Shown: piece after piece, positions 16,463 through 24,770 of the stretch
How positions within the stretch are numbered: position 1 is the stretch's first letter
Layout of the letters: every line of letters begins with the position of its first letter
Assembly (NCBI RefSeq): GCF_002482975.1
Contig: NZ_DLHA01000031.1
Location: 33,024-60,389 of the forward strand
Reading direction: 5' to 3'
Origin: Flavobacterium sp. UBA7680
GTDB lineage: Bacteria > Bacteroidota > Bacteroidia > Flavobacteriales > Flavobacteriaceae
Length of the DNA: 27,366 bases
Translations under genes and position numbers: made by a program
The notes under the pieces: model-generated
The model's database searches: none
Told to the model about the DNA's origin: nothing
The model's input: only the letters and a program-made list of their open reading frames with translations

Positions 16463-16897
16463 GAAAAGTTTGAAATAGATATTAAATGGGGAAGCTATTT
16501 TTTTATAGCAAATATGGCCATTTCGATTATAATAGTGTTGTTAATGTATTTAATTAATAATTACAGTTTAATATATTTATATGATGCTCTTATTCCAATT
16601 TTTATAATTCAGCTGATTTATTTTACTATTAAAGCAGCCAGAGAAAACAATCAATATCATTTAAGTAAAGGTTTTCGAAAGATTTTTGTATTTGTTAGAC
16701 TTTTGGTTTTCTATTACTTATTGGCTATGTTTCCAAGTTCAACAACAAATGACACGAATAGTTCAATTTTCTTCTTATTTCTTCCCTATAGAAAAAAGGA
16801 TATTTCAGAATTAGTTGAAGATTATTCAGATCAAGATGATGATATTACCTTGAAAGAGTTTATGGTTAGATTAAAAAGAAAATTTTCCAGAGCATAA
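16460..16897 (+). CDS. Small membrane protein of unknown function
   Basis: 145 residues if the TTG at 16460 is used, 127 if translation begins at the first ATG (16514). I give the longer form because the first 18 residues (MEKFEIDIKWGSYFFIAN) look like a natural lead into the first helix, but the overlapping promoter favours the ATG. Three hydrophobic segments are visible, at about 13-33, 36-55 and 75-93 of the long form. The C-terminal ~35 residues are charged (acidic DYSDQDDD followed by basic RLKRKFSRA) and probably cytoplasmic. I do not recognise a family. It stands alone between two terminators. Confidence 0.65.
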   Translation: MEKFEIDIKWGSYFFIANMAISIIIVLLMYLINNYSLIYLYDALIPIFIIQLIYFTIKAARENNQYHLSKGFRKIFVFVRLLVFYYLLAMFPSSTTNDTNSSIFFLFLPYRKKDISELVEDYSDQDDDITLKEFMVRLKRKFSRA

Positions 16898-16920
16898 CCA
16901 TTTGTTCATATATAAAAAAT

Positions 16921-16950
16921 AAAAAAACCGCCCAAAAGGCGGTTTTTTTA
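16921..16950. terminator. Intrinsic terminator after the small membrane protein
   Basis: CCGCC and GGCGG form the stem around a CAAAA loop, flanked by A's upstream and T's downstream, so it could act in both directions. It begins 23 nt after the stop. The gene-free stretch 16898-17222 otherwise contains AT-rich leader sequence and the direct repeats at 17091-17123. Confidence 0.92.
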
Positions 16951-17090
16951 TTTCTATTTTGATCTATTTAAAGTCTTTTGTCTGTATTTCAGTACATTAA
17001 AAATAATTGATATATTAATTTTCGGACAATTTAGCTGCTGAATTCTTATACTTTGTTATATAAAAGTTAAATTTATGTAAAAAATGTTGC

Positions 17091-17123
17091 ATTTTATCGA
17101 TTAACGGCAAATTTCATCGATTA
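17091..17123 (+). promoter_or_regulatory. Pair of 13-nt direct repeats upstream of the M4 protease gene (possible operator)
   Basis: ATTTTATCGATTA (17091-17103) and ATTTCATCGATTA (17111-17123) differ at one position and are spaced 20 nt apart, close to two helical turns. Each contains the palindrome ATCGAT. They lie about 100-130 nt before the protease start codon. The arrangement resembles binding sites of regulators that contact two direct half-sites on one DNA face, such as LytTR-domain proteins, but no regulator is identified. Confidence 0.45.
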
Positions 17124-17222
17124 TCTAACAAAATTAAAATACTTTTATCTCAAATTTAAGTATTTACTTACTTTAATTGATTTCAAAAATTATTTTTAAC
17201 CAAACTAAAACCCCCACTTATT

Positions 17223-19991
17223 ATGAAAAAAAAATTACCAAAGATTATTGTGACCGCAATTGTTCTTAGTTTTTCTTTTTCTGCCTTTGCACAAGTCCAA
17301 AAAGATGACAAACGTGTAGAGGAGAAAAGCGTTTCAGAAAACGGACAGCCCAACTTAATTAAGTTTAATGAACTTTCAAGTTATAAAAGTTCAGAATCGC
17401 AAAAAGTTTTTAAAGAACAATTAGGTTTAAAAGATTCTCAATCCTTCACAAAAATTAAAACAGAATCTGACAAACAAGGTTACACACATGAAAAATTTCA
17501 ATTGTATGAACAAGGAATTAAAGTAGAATTTGCTAATTATACTTTACATTCAAAAGATGGAAAATTAGTTTCGATGAACGGTGAATTTTATAACATCGAA
17601 AACGTGAAACTAGCTCCGTCACTTTCTGCACAAGATGCTTTTAATAAAGCAGTGGGTTATACCCGCGCAACCGAATACCTTTGGGACAAACCGCAAGACG
17701 CCCGCGAACTGGGTTATGAAAAACCAAAAGGAGAACTGGTTCTACTTCCTGATATGGAACAGCAAGGTCAAAAAAGAGGAAGCGATAAAGTTCGTCTTGC
17801 CTACAAATTTGACATTTATGCAACAAAACCATTAAGCCGCGGTGATCTTTACATTGATGCCGAAACTGGAAAAGCATTGTTTTATAATGCCACTATAAAA
17901 CACTTGAACGATAATGTTCATGGAAGTAAGGTTTCAACTTTGACTAAAAATGAAACAGCTTCAAAAATGGCATTCGTAGCAGCAAATGCAGCGACACGCT
18001 ACAGCGGAACGCAGACAATTCAAACTACGTTAAACGGTTCGTCTTATATCTTATTGGATGGAACTCGTGGTTTAGGAATCCAAACTTATAATTCTGCGAG
18101 AACGGCTACTTATCCAACAACAAACTTTTCTGATGCAGATAATAACTGGATAGAATATAACAACACCAACAAAGACAATGGAGCGCTTGATGCACATTGG
18201 GGAGCTGAAATGACATATGATTATTGGTCAGCAGTTCATGGAAGAAATAGTTTTGACAATGCTGGTGCAAAAATTAAAAGTTATGTGCATTATAATTTAA
18301 TTGCTGCGGGATATTCAAGTAATAATAATGCTTTTTGGAATGGAAGCGTTATGACTTACGGTGACGGAAGCGGTACAGGCGGATTCGATATTTTAACTTC
18401 ACTTGACGTTGCAGGTCACGAAATTGGTCACGCTGTATGTACTTACACAGCAAACTTAGCATACCAAAAAGAGTCTGGAGCAATGAATGAAGCTTTCTCA
18501 GATATTTGGGCAGCTTGTATTGAATATCATTCAGCGCCAACAAAATCAATCTGGCTGGTTGGTGAAGATATTGAAAGAAGAAGCGGACACGTTGCATTGC
18601 GTTCTATGAGCGATCCAAATGCAGAAGGACAGCCGGATACTTATGGAGGAACGAATTGGGTAAACGTAAACTGTACACCAACAAATAATAACGACCAATG
18701 TGGAGTACATACAAATTCTGGTGTTTTAAACCATTGGTTTTATATTTTATCAGTAGGTAAATCAGGAACAAATGATATTGGAAACGCTTATAATGTAACG
18801 GGAATCACTCTTGATAAAGCCGAAAAAATTGCTTTCCGTTTAGAAGATTTCTATTTAGGAGCAAACTCAACTTATGCTAATGCAAGAACTTACGGAATAC
18901 AATCGGCTATTGATTTATACGGAGCAGGTTCTGCAGAAGTTATTGCAACAACAAATGCATTTTATGCAGTTGGAGTTGGAGCAGCATATTCTGGAGGAGG
19001 TTCTGATACAACTGCACCATCTGCACCAACTAGTTTAGCAGCTTCTGGAACAACTGGAACAACTACAAACTTAACTTGGACAGCTTCTACAGATAATGTT
19101 GCCGTTACCGGATATGATATTTACCAAGGAGCAACGCTAAAAGGTTCTTCAACTACAACTTCATACACAGTAACTGGATTAACAGCTTCAACAGCATATA
19201 CTTTCAGCGTAAAAGCTAAAGATGCTGCCGGAAATATTTCTGCAGCAAGTAATACAGTAAACGTAACGACTACAACAACTTCAGTAACATATTGTACATC
19301 TCAAGGAAACGACGCAACTGATGAAAGAATTGGTAAAGTTGTTTTCGGAACAATCAATAATACTTCTACAGGAACTACAGGTTACGAAAATTTTACTGCT
19401 ATTTCTACAAATGCAGCAAGAGGAAGTGCCTATACAATTACAATAACTCCAACATGGACATCAACAGTTTATAATGAAGGATACGGAGTATTCATCGATT
19501 ATAACCAAGATGGAGATTTCTCAGATTCTGGAGAAACAGTGTGGACAAAAACAGCATCAAAAACAACTCCGGTAACAACATCAATCACAATTCCGGCTAC
19601 AGCAGCTTTAGGAACAACAAGATTAAGAGTTTCTCTTAAATACAACGGAGTTCCAACTGCTTGTGAAAGTTTCTCTTACGGACAAGTTGAAGATTACTCT
19701 ATAAACATTACTGCTTCTGGAACAGTTGCAGAAGAAATCACAGCAGGATTAGTCGAAACTACTGCACCAGCTGGTTTTGCAGTATATCCAAATCCGGTTG
19801 AAAGCGAATTAAACGTTTCAATTTCAGAAGAAAATGGATATTCATATAAAATCTTAAATACATTAGGGCAGCAGCTTGGTTCAGGTCAAGTTGCAGGTGC
19901 AATTGATGTAAGTAAATTAAGCACAGGAATTTATCTTATTGAATTAAATAATGGAGATAAGAAAATCGTGAAGAAATTTGCTAAAAAATAA
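17223..19991 (+). CDS. Secreted M4 (thermolysin-type) metalloprotease with FN3, GEVED and T9SS type A sorting domains
   Basis: 922 residues. In order: signal peptide (1-24, ending AFAQ), a propeptide of FTP/PepSY type (about 45-225), the M4 catalytic domain (about 255-590), a fibronectin type III domain (about 598-685), a GEVED-type domain (about 690-838, with YGVFIDYNQDGDFSDSGE) and a C-terminal type A sorting domain (about 853-922: VYPNPVESELNV, YKILNTLGQQL, LSTGIYLIEL, KKFAKK). The zinc site is HEIGH (His399, Glu400, His403) with the third ligand Glu423 in NEAFSDIW; GVHTNSGVLNHWFY supplies the transition-state histidine region. It should be exported by Sec, then T9SS, and cut and released or anchored at the surface. 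Its role is probably extracellular protein digestion. Repetitive T/S-rich FN3 codons do not look foreign compared with neighbours. Confidence 0.95.
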   Translation: MKKKLPKIIVTAIVLSFSFSAFAQVQKDDKRVEEKSVSENGQPNLIKFNELSSYKSSESQKVFKEQLGLKDSQSFTKIKTESDKQGYTHEKFQLYEQGIKVEFANYTLHSKDGKLVSMNGEFYNIENVKLAPSLSAQDAFNKAVGYTRATEYLWDKPQDARELGYEKPKGELVLLPDMEQQGQKRGSDKVRLAYKFDIYATKPLSRGDLYIDAETGKALFYNATIKHLNDNVHGSKVSTLTKNETASKMAFVAANAATRYSGTQTIQTTLNGSSYILLDGTRGLGIQTYNSARTATYPTTNFSDADNNWIEYNNTNKDNGALDAHWGAEMTYDYWSAVHGRNSFDNAGAKIKSYVHYNLIAAGYSSNNNAFWNGSVMTYGDGSGTGGFDILTSLDVAGHEIGHAVCTYTANLAYQKESGAMNEAFSDIWAACIEYHSAPTKSIWLVGEDIERRSGHVALRSMSDPNAEGQPDTYGGTNWVNVNCTPTNNNDQCGVHTNSGVLNHWFYILSVGKSGTNDIGNAYNVTGITLDKAEKIAFRLEDFYLGANSTYANARTYGIQSAIDLYGAGSAEVIATTNAFYAVGVGAAYSGGGSDTTAPSAPTSLAASGTTGTTTNLTWTASTDNVAVTGYDIYQGATLKGSSTTTSYTVTGLTASTAYTFSVKAKDAAGNISAASNTVNVTTTTTSVTYCTSQGNDATDERIGKVVFGTINNTSTGTTGYENFTAISTNAARGSAYTITITPTWTSTVYNEGYGVFIDYNQDGDFSDSGETVWTKTASKTTPVTTSITIPATAALGTTRLRVSLKYNGVPTACESFSYGQVEDYSINITASGTVAEEITAGLVETTAPAGFAVYPNPVESELNVSISEENGYSYKILNTLGQQLGSGQVAGAIDVSKLSTGIYLIELNNGDKKIVKKFAKK

Positions 19992-20010
19992 AAACCCGAA
20001 TTAGTAGATA

Positions 20011-20041
20011 AGAGGCCTCGCAATTTGCGGGGCTTTTTTCT
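20011..20041 (+). terminator. Intrinsic terminator after the M4 protease
   Basis: GCCTCGCA (20015-20022) pairs with TGCGGGGC (20026-20033), with one T-G pair and a 3-nt loop, followed by TTTTTTC and further T's. It lies 20 nt past the stop and just before the large inverted repeat. Confidence 0.85.
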
Positions 20042-20042
20042 T

Positions 20043-20371
20043 TTTTTAACGCAAAGGGCGCTAAGGTTTTTCGCAAAGTTCGCAGAGGTTTTTAAAAGTT
20101 TTATGAAAGAATCTCGCAAAGTCGCGAAGGCGCAAAGTTTTTTTAAATTGCCTCCTGCTTTAGCTGGAGGAAGGATAAGATTACACGAAAGGGCTTTAGC
20201 CAAACAGTAATTTGTTTGGCTAAAGCCCTTTTTATTTTGATTCCTTTTACATCCAGCTAAAGCTGGACGCTATTGAATCTAAACAATAAAACTTTGCGAC
20301 TCTTCGACTTTTCGAGATTAAAAAATCCCTGCGAACTTTGCGAAAAACCTTAGCGCCCTTTGCGTTAAAAA
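20043..20371. repeat. Large nested inverted repeat (about 330 nt) between convergent genes
   Basis: The outer arms, 20043-20085 and 20329-20371, are exact reverse complements over 43 nt (core GCGCTAAGG, TCGCAAAGTTCGCAG). Inside lies a second imperfect pair (about 20110-20141 with 20288-20319, containing CTCG, AAAGTCG and CGCAAAG), then a near-palindromic pair TTTAGCTGGA/TCCAGCTAAA, then an 18-nt perfect stem (20188-20205 with 20214-20231, GGGCTTTAGCC) with an 8-nt loop. The whole element could fold into one long hairpin or cruciform. The right arm ends one base before the stop codon of the minus-strand receptor gene. It has no transposase and I take the ORFs in it to be spurious. It fills the gene-free stretch 19992-20372 and may end transcription from both sides. 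Confidence 0.85.
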
Positions 20372-20372
20372 T

Positions 20373-23027
20373 CTACAAACTAAAACTCATTCTTCCGAAA
20401 TAATAAGCCCCAGTAGTTCCCATCTGAACCGGTGCATATTTAAATACTCCGAAATAACTATTCTCATAAATCTGCTTATCCGGGAAAACATCAAATAAGT
20501 TATTCGCACCCAAAGCAAATTGAAGTTTTGGCGTTATTTTATAAGCAATCGTCAAATCAGTAACCACTTTTCCATTGTGTCTTTGGATTCCGCCAAAAGG
20601 GAAACCATCACGAACAACCTCACCAAAATAAGTGTTTCTCAATAAAAAGTTCCATTTGTCGATATTGTAATTTACAGCAAAAGTTCCTTTATGTTTAGGA
20701 GTATTCGATTCAATCAAACTTCTTTCCTGTGGTCCGTAATACACATCTTCCTGACCAATAAATATCGACGGAATATTGTTCAATTGATTATCAACCTGAT
20801 TATTGTTGTAATTATACAATAACGAAAGATTCAATTTACCACGTCCGGCATTTAAATCATAATCAATAACTACGTCAATACCGTTTGTAGTAGTATTAAT
20901 TGCATTTGTAAAGAAACGACCCGTTTGTGCGCCATATTGAGCAAATAAATTACGAAGTTCCGGAACAGGTTCTCCATACGCATCATTTCCTAAATTTCCA
21001 GTTAAGATGATTCTGTTATCAATTCTGATATGGTAATAATCAGCGGTAATATGCAATTGTTTTGTTGGAGAAAAAACAACACCAAAACTATAGTTTCTCG
21101 AAGTTTCTTCTTTCAATTTCGGAATTCCCAGTTGTTTTGCTACTTCACTGTCATTTCTAAAAATACCCGAATTCAAAAGTTCCCCGTCAACAACATCAGT
21201 TGCGATATTATTAAAATATTGCTGATGCAAAGAAGGCGCTCTAAAACCTGAACTAATAGCACCACGAACAAAAAGATTATCCAGAATTTTATATCTCAAA
21301 GATAATTTTCCATTAATCGTATTTCCAAAATCAGTATAATCTTCATAACGTCCGGCAATTCCAACCAAGAATTTATCTGTAATATCCGCTTCAACATCAG
21401 CATAAACGCCAACACTGTTTCTGTCTTCGTTTACTTCATTCAAAGGAGAAAATCCAGGGAAAGATTGTGCGCCGCCGTTGATATAAGAAGCTTCTTCGCC
21501 GGGAACAATTTTGTATTTTTCATATCGGTATTCAGCGCCAAAAGCAACATTCAGTCCGCTGAAAATATCTTTATACAATCTCGAAATATCTGCATTTACC
21601 GTATTTTGAAGAAAAGAATGATTTCCTGCTTTAAATTCTGTTGGGCTTGCATCTCCTAAAGAAAAGTTGTTTGTGTTTGAAACATCATAAACAAATTTGT
21701 TTTCACCAATAGTATTGCTCAAATCCAGTTTCCATTCGCCAAATTTAAATTTGAAACCAAAAGAAGAAGAAAGATCTGTTACAACCGAGTTCAATTCAGG
21801 CTGAAATCCAAAAGGAAAAATAGAAGCCACAACACTTTCCGTTTCACTTGGTAAACGTCTGAATCCGTAACCTGTTCCTTTTCTGTGGCTCACACCTCCC
21901 GAAGCATAAAACTCAATTTGATCGTTTAACGGAATTGAAGCATTAAAGAAACCCTGAATATTCTGGATTTTTGCATCACCAATCTGGAAATTGAAATCAT
22001 CACGTTTCAAACCGTTTTGAGCTAATAAATTATCATCAATTTGACGAGATTGAGCCGGATCATCTGCATATTCATAAGCAAAGAAATTTCCCTGCGCCGA
22101 TTGATCAAAAATAATAAGATTGTGATTTTGAGAACGATTCGTTTTCTGACGGTCATTAAATTCACCTGTAAAGTTGATAAAACCGCCTTTGTTTCCAATT
22201 TTTGTTCCGTAGTTTAGGTTTAAATTGGTAGTTTGTCCGTCATCTCTCGATGTTGAGCCATAAGTAGCGTTTGCTTCAAAACCTGCATTATCTTTCAAAA
22301 CTAAATTTATAACTCCCGCAATAGCGTCAGATCCATATTGTGCCGCTGCACCATCACGTAAAACTTCAATTCGTTTAATGGCTGAAGCAGGAATCGCACT
22401 CAAATCGGTACCAACAGAACCGTTTCCAACCGTATTTTGATAATTTACTAAAGAAGTAGTATGTCTTCTTTTTCCATTAATTAAAACCAAAACCTGATCT
22501 GGACCTAAACCTCTTAACGAAGCTGGATCGATATGTTCTGTTCCGTCGGCAGAAGATTGTCTGTTTGAATTAAAAGACGGAATCAAATAAGTCAAGATAT
22601 CATTTGTTGTAGTCTGCGGCGTTGTATTTCTGATTTTTGCCAGATTCACAACGTCAACAGGAACTGCTGTTTCCAATTTACTTTTCTTTGGATTTCTGCT
22701 TCCAACAACCACAATTTCATCTAAACGATTATTTTCTAAAACCAGCTGAATATCTTCAAAATGATCTTTTGCCACAATTTCTCTGGTTTGATAGCCAAAT
22801 AGCGATACAATAAGTGTTGGGTTATTTGCTGCAGATGATATTTTGAATTTCCCTAACGCATCACTTGTCGTACTTGTTTTAGAACCTTTTACAAGAATCG
22901 TAGCAAATTCTAACGGAATTCCTGTTTCAGTTGTAATGGTTCCGCTGATTTCGTGATTTTGGGCAAAAAACAAACTGCTCGACAAAGTGAGAATGAGTGT
23001 TATAATAAGTTTTAGTTTTTTTCTCAT
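20373..23027 (-). CDS. TonB-dependent outer-membrane receptor with carboxypeptidase-regulatory-like N-terminal domain
   Basis: 884 residues. The signal peptide (1-23, ending FFAQ) is followed by a carboxypeptidase D regulatory-like domain (about 27-103, ISGTITTETGIPLEFATILVKG), a likely TonB box (DEIVVVGSRNP, about 104-114), a plug domain (about 120-245, with LRGLGPDQVLVLINGKRR and IEVLRDGAAAQYGSDAIAGVINLVL) and a 22-strand barrel ending in a phenylalanine-rich strand (YFGRMSFSL), the usual outer-membrane insertion signal. It takes up a large ligand using the proton motive force via TonB. No SusD partner, ferrisiderophore gene or regulator is next to it, so iron complex versus other ligand is undecided. 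It has its own promoter, apparently at 23103-23132. Confidence 0.93.
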   Translation of the reverse strand: MRKKLKLIITLILTLSSSLFFAQNHEISGTITTETGIPLEFATILVKGSKTSTTSDALGKFKISSAANNPTLIVSLFGYQTREIVAKDHFEDIQLVLENNRLDEIVVVGSRNPKKSKLETAVPVDVVNLAKIRNTTPQTTTNDILTYLIPSFNSNRQSSADGTEHIDPASLRGLGPDQVLVLINGKRRHTTSLVNYQNTVGNGSVGTDLSAIPASAIKRIEVLRDGAAAQYGSDAIAGVINLVLKDNAGFEANATYGSTSRDDGQTTNLNLNYGTKIGNKGGFINFTGEFNDRQKTNRSQNHNLIIFDQSAQGNFFAYEYADDPAQSRQIDDNLLAQNGLKRDDFNFQIGDAKIQNIQGFFNASIPLNDQIEFYASGGVSHRKGTGYGFRRLPSETESVVASIFPFGFQPELNSVVTDLSSSFGFKFKFGEWKLDLSNTIGENKFVYDVSNTNNFSLGDASPTEFKAGNHSFLQNTVNADISRLYKDIFSGLNVAFGAEYRYEKYKIVPGEEASYINGGAQSFPGFSPLNEVNEDRNSVGVYADVEADITDKFLVGIAGRYEDYTDFGNTINGKLSLRYKILDNLFVRGAISSGFRAPSLHQQYFNNIATDVVDGELLNSGIFRNDSEVAKQLGIPKLKEETSRNYSFGVVFSPTKQLHITADYYHIRIDNRIILTGNLGNDAYGEPVPELRNLFAQYGAQTGRFFTNAINTTTNGIDVVIDYDLNAGRGKLNLSLLYNYNNNQVDNQLNNIPSIFIGQEDVYYGPQERSLIESNTPKHKGTFAVNYNIDKWNFLLRNTYFGEVVRDGFPFGGIQRHNGKVVTDLTIAYKITPKLQFALGANNLFDVFPDKQIYENSYFGVFKYAPVQMGTTGAYYFGRMSFSL

Positions 23028-23102
23028 AATAAAATGGTTTTGAAATAAAAGAAAGGCAAAAAATAAATTACCTACTATTTATATAGGATAAAGAATAAAA
23101 TG

Positions 23103-23132
23103 CAAATGTAATTGTAAAAAACTAAAATCAAT
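23103..23132 (-). promoter_or_regulatory. Promoter of the TonB-dependent receptor
   Basis: On the minus strand TACATTTG (23103-23110) is an exact TAnnTTTG, and ATTG (23129-23132) lies 18 nt upstream as a near match to TTTG. Transcription would begin near 23097 and leave a leader of about 70 nt. Confidence 0.65.
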
Positions 23133-23187
23133 TTATATAATCTTGTTTTTTCTAAGATATGCATGTCAATTTTTGGTTTTAATGAAA

Positions 23188-23195
23188 TATCTTTG
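23188..23195 (+). promoter_or_regulatory. -7 element of the SAM hydroxide adenosyltransferase-like gene
   Basis: TATCTTTG matches TAnnTTTG exactly. A TTTG at 23172-23175 is only 12 nt upstream, too close to be a standard partner. It lies inside the longer reading frame and so supports the ATG at 23218 as the real start (leader about 17 nt). Confidence 0.5.
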
Positions 23196-23217
23196 CATAA
23201 ATTTAAAAAGAGAAAAA

Positions 23218-24105
23218 ATGAAATTAAGAGTATTACTTTTTTTGCTTGCTATTACATTTAATGGTTTTTCGCAAAATAATGTATTGGTTTTTCAATCAGA
23301 TTTTGGTTTGAAAGATGGAGCAGTTTCTGCCATGAAAGGTGTTGCAATGGGTGTTTCGACCGATTTGAAAATATTTGACTTAACACACGAAATTCCGGCT
23401 TTTAATATTTGGGAAGCAGCATATCGTTTATCGCAGACAGCTCAATATTACCCAACGGGAACTGTTTTTGTTTCAGTTTGTGATCCGGGAGTTGGTACAG
23501 CAAGACATTCGGTAGTTTTATTGACAAAATCAGGGCATTATTTTGTAACTCCGGATAACGGAACTTTGACTTTAATTGCAGAACAATTAGGAATTCAGGA
23601 AGTTCGTGAAATTGATGAGGTAAAAAACCGCCGTCAAAACTCAAATGAATCGTATACGTTTCACGGACGTGATGTATATGCTTTTACCGGAGCACGTTTA
23701 GCATCAAAAACAATTACTTTTGAAGAAGTTGGACCAAAATTACCAAGTGAAGTAGTTAAAATTGATTACCAAAAACCAGTATTTGAAAACGGCGTTATAA
23801 AAGGCGGAATTCCAATTCTGGATATTCAATACGGAAACGTTTGGACAAATATTGATAAAAAGACCTTTGCTAATCTTGGTTTGAAAGCAGGGGATTTTGT
23901 TAAAATACAGATTTTCAACGGAACTAAAAAAGCTTATGAAGGAAAATTAAAACTGGTAAATACTTTTGGAGAAGTTCCGGTAGGAACAGATGTTACGTAT
24001 TTTAACAGCCTTTTGAACTTTTCATTAGCCGTAAATCAAGGCAGTTTCTCAGCAAAGCATAAAATTTACAGCGGATCAGACTGGACTATTTTGCTTAGCA
24101 AATAA
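23218..24105 (+). CDS. Exported SAM hydroxide adenosyltransferase-like protein (DUF62 family)
   Basis: 295 residues from the ATG at 23218; a longer frame opens at 23143 but its first 25 residues precede the signal peptide and overlap the promoter. The DUF62 family splits S-adenosylmethionine into adenosine and methionine (or, in halogenating members, forms halo-adenosine). The Asp-Arg-His triad of the hydrolases appears intact: Asp89 and Arg96 in CDPGVGTARHS and His149 in TFHGRD, with spacing close to that of the archaeal enzyme. FQSDFGLKDG and TPDNGTLTLI are further family motifs. The oddity is the signal peptide (MKLRVLLFLLAITFNGFSQ), which places it outside the cytoplasm, where SAM is not expected. 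A terminator follows. Databases may call it chlorinase/fluorinase; halogenase activity is not supported here. Confidence 0.88.
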   Translation: MKLRVLLFLLAITFNGFSQNNVLVFQSDFGLKDGAVSAMKGVAMGVSTDLKIFDLTHEIPAFNIWEAAYRLSQTAQYYPTGTVFVSVCDPGVGTARHSVVLLTKSGHYFVTPDNGTLTLIAEQLGIQEVREIDEVKNRRQNSNESYTFHGRDVYAFTGARLASKTITFEEVGPKLPSEVVKIDYQKPVFENGVIKGGIPILDIQYGNVWTNIDKKTFANLGLKAGDFVKIQIFNGTKKAYEGKLKLVNTFGEVPVGTDVTYFNSLLNFSLAVNQGSFSAKHKIYSGSDWTILLSK

Positions 24106-24127
24106 GCAGAAATTATCTTATATAAAA

Positions 24128-24160
24128 AGAAAAAACCGCTCAATTGAGCGGTTTTTTTAT
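24128..24160. terminator. Bidirectional terminator between convergent genes
   Basis: A near-perfect palindrome, ACCGCTCAA joined to TTGAGCGGT, with A's before and T's after, so it serves both the plus-strand gene ending at 24105 and the minus-strand gene ending at 24191. Confidence 0.93.
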
Positions 24161-24190
24161 AAGTATTGCAATCTTGTTGCAGTTAAAAAC

Positions 24191-24721
24191 TTAGTTCAAA
24201 TTGAAAGAAGCTCCTAAACTAAAAGTAACCTGATTGTTTAAATGATCGAATACGTCATTGTTACTTCCGTATTTTGCAATTGGAAAAGCAAGTTCTGAAA
24301 ACACACCAAATCCGTCAGTAAAAAAGTAACGTCCGCCAATGTGTCCTCCAAAGTTATGTAAACCTAAATTTAAACCTGGGTAAACATCTAATTGCTCAAC
24401 ACCAATAACGCTGCTTAAATTAGCATTAATTCTTGCTTTTGCATCAAAACGATCTTTAAACTCTGGTTTGTGATCAGTGTAGTAAGTTGGACCTCCGTGG
24501 TAGAAACCATTGTAATTATCTACACCAAGTAAATAACTAGAAACAAATCCGAAAGAGAAATTTTCTCCTAAACCAAAATCAATAGATCCTTGAATTCCTG
24601 AACCTCCATCTTGTAGATTAGCACCTACGTTTACTCTCATGTCGCCTTTGCCTGTAAAAGCTTTCTGCGCATGAATAAATCCGAATGATACCAAAAACAA
24701 TAATGTGATAACTTTTTTCAT
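24191..24721 (-). CDS. Exported beta-barrel-like protein, possibly DUF6646 family
   Basis: 176 residues. The signal peptide (1-19, ending FIHAQ) is followed by a series of short amphipathic beta strands separated by glycine-rich turns (VNVGANLQDGGSGIQGSIDFGLG, FSFGFVSSYLLG), and the C-terminus ends VTFSLGASFNLN, in the style of an outer-membrane barrel strand. About eight strands would fit the length. The resemblance to the DUF6646 proteins of Flavobacteria is from memory and not certain. Function is unknown. It has a candidate promoter of its own and is separated from the upstream phosphatase gene by 49 nt on the same strand. Confidence 0.78.
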   Translation of the reverse strand: MKKVITLLFLVSFGFIHAQKAFTGKGDMRVNVGANLQDGGSGIQGSIDFGLGENFSFGFVSSYLLGVDNYNGFYHGGPTYYTDHKPEFKDRFDAKARINANLSSVIGVEQLDVYPGLNLGLHNFGGHIGGRYFFTDGFGVFSELAFPIAKYGSNNDVFDHLNNQVTFSLGASFNLN

Positions 24722-24750
24722 AAAACTTATATTTTAATTATTTTGCTGTG

Positions 24751-24758
24751 CAAATTTA
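24751..24758 (-). promoter_or_regulatory. -7 element of the beta-barrel-like gene
   Basis: TAAATTTG on the minus strand matches TAnnTTTG and sits 29 nt before the ATG at 24721. No good TTTG partner is visible upstream. It overlaps neither gene, so the barrel gene may be transcribed independently of the phosphatase gene. Confidence 0.45.
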
Positions 24759-24770
24759 AATTTTTATATA

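Noticed and set aside
20025..20210. 61-residue and 90-residue reading frames in the large inverted repeat
   Set aside because: They arise from the repeat itself and the terminator, have no promoter or family features, and are open only by chance.
20373..23027. SusC-type polysaccharide receptor
   Set aside because: It is shorter than typical SusC proteins, has a TonB box of the iron-complex style and there is no susD gene beside it.
23143..24105. Longer start and chlorinase/fluorinase label for the DUF62 gene
   Set aside because: The extra 25 residues precede a clear signal peptide and contain the promoter element; the intact Asp-Arg-His triad fits a hydroxide-using enzyme, not a halogenase.
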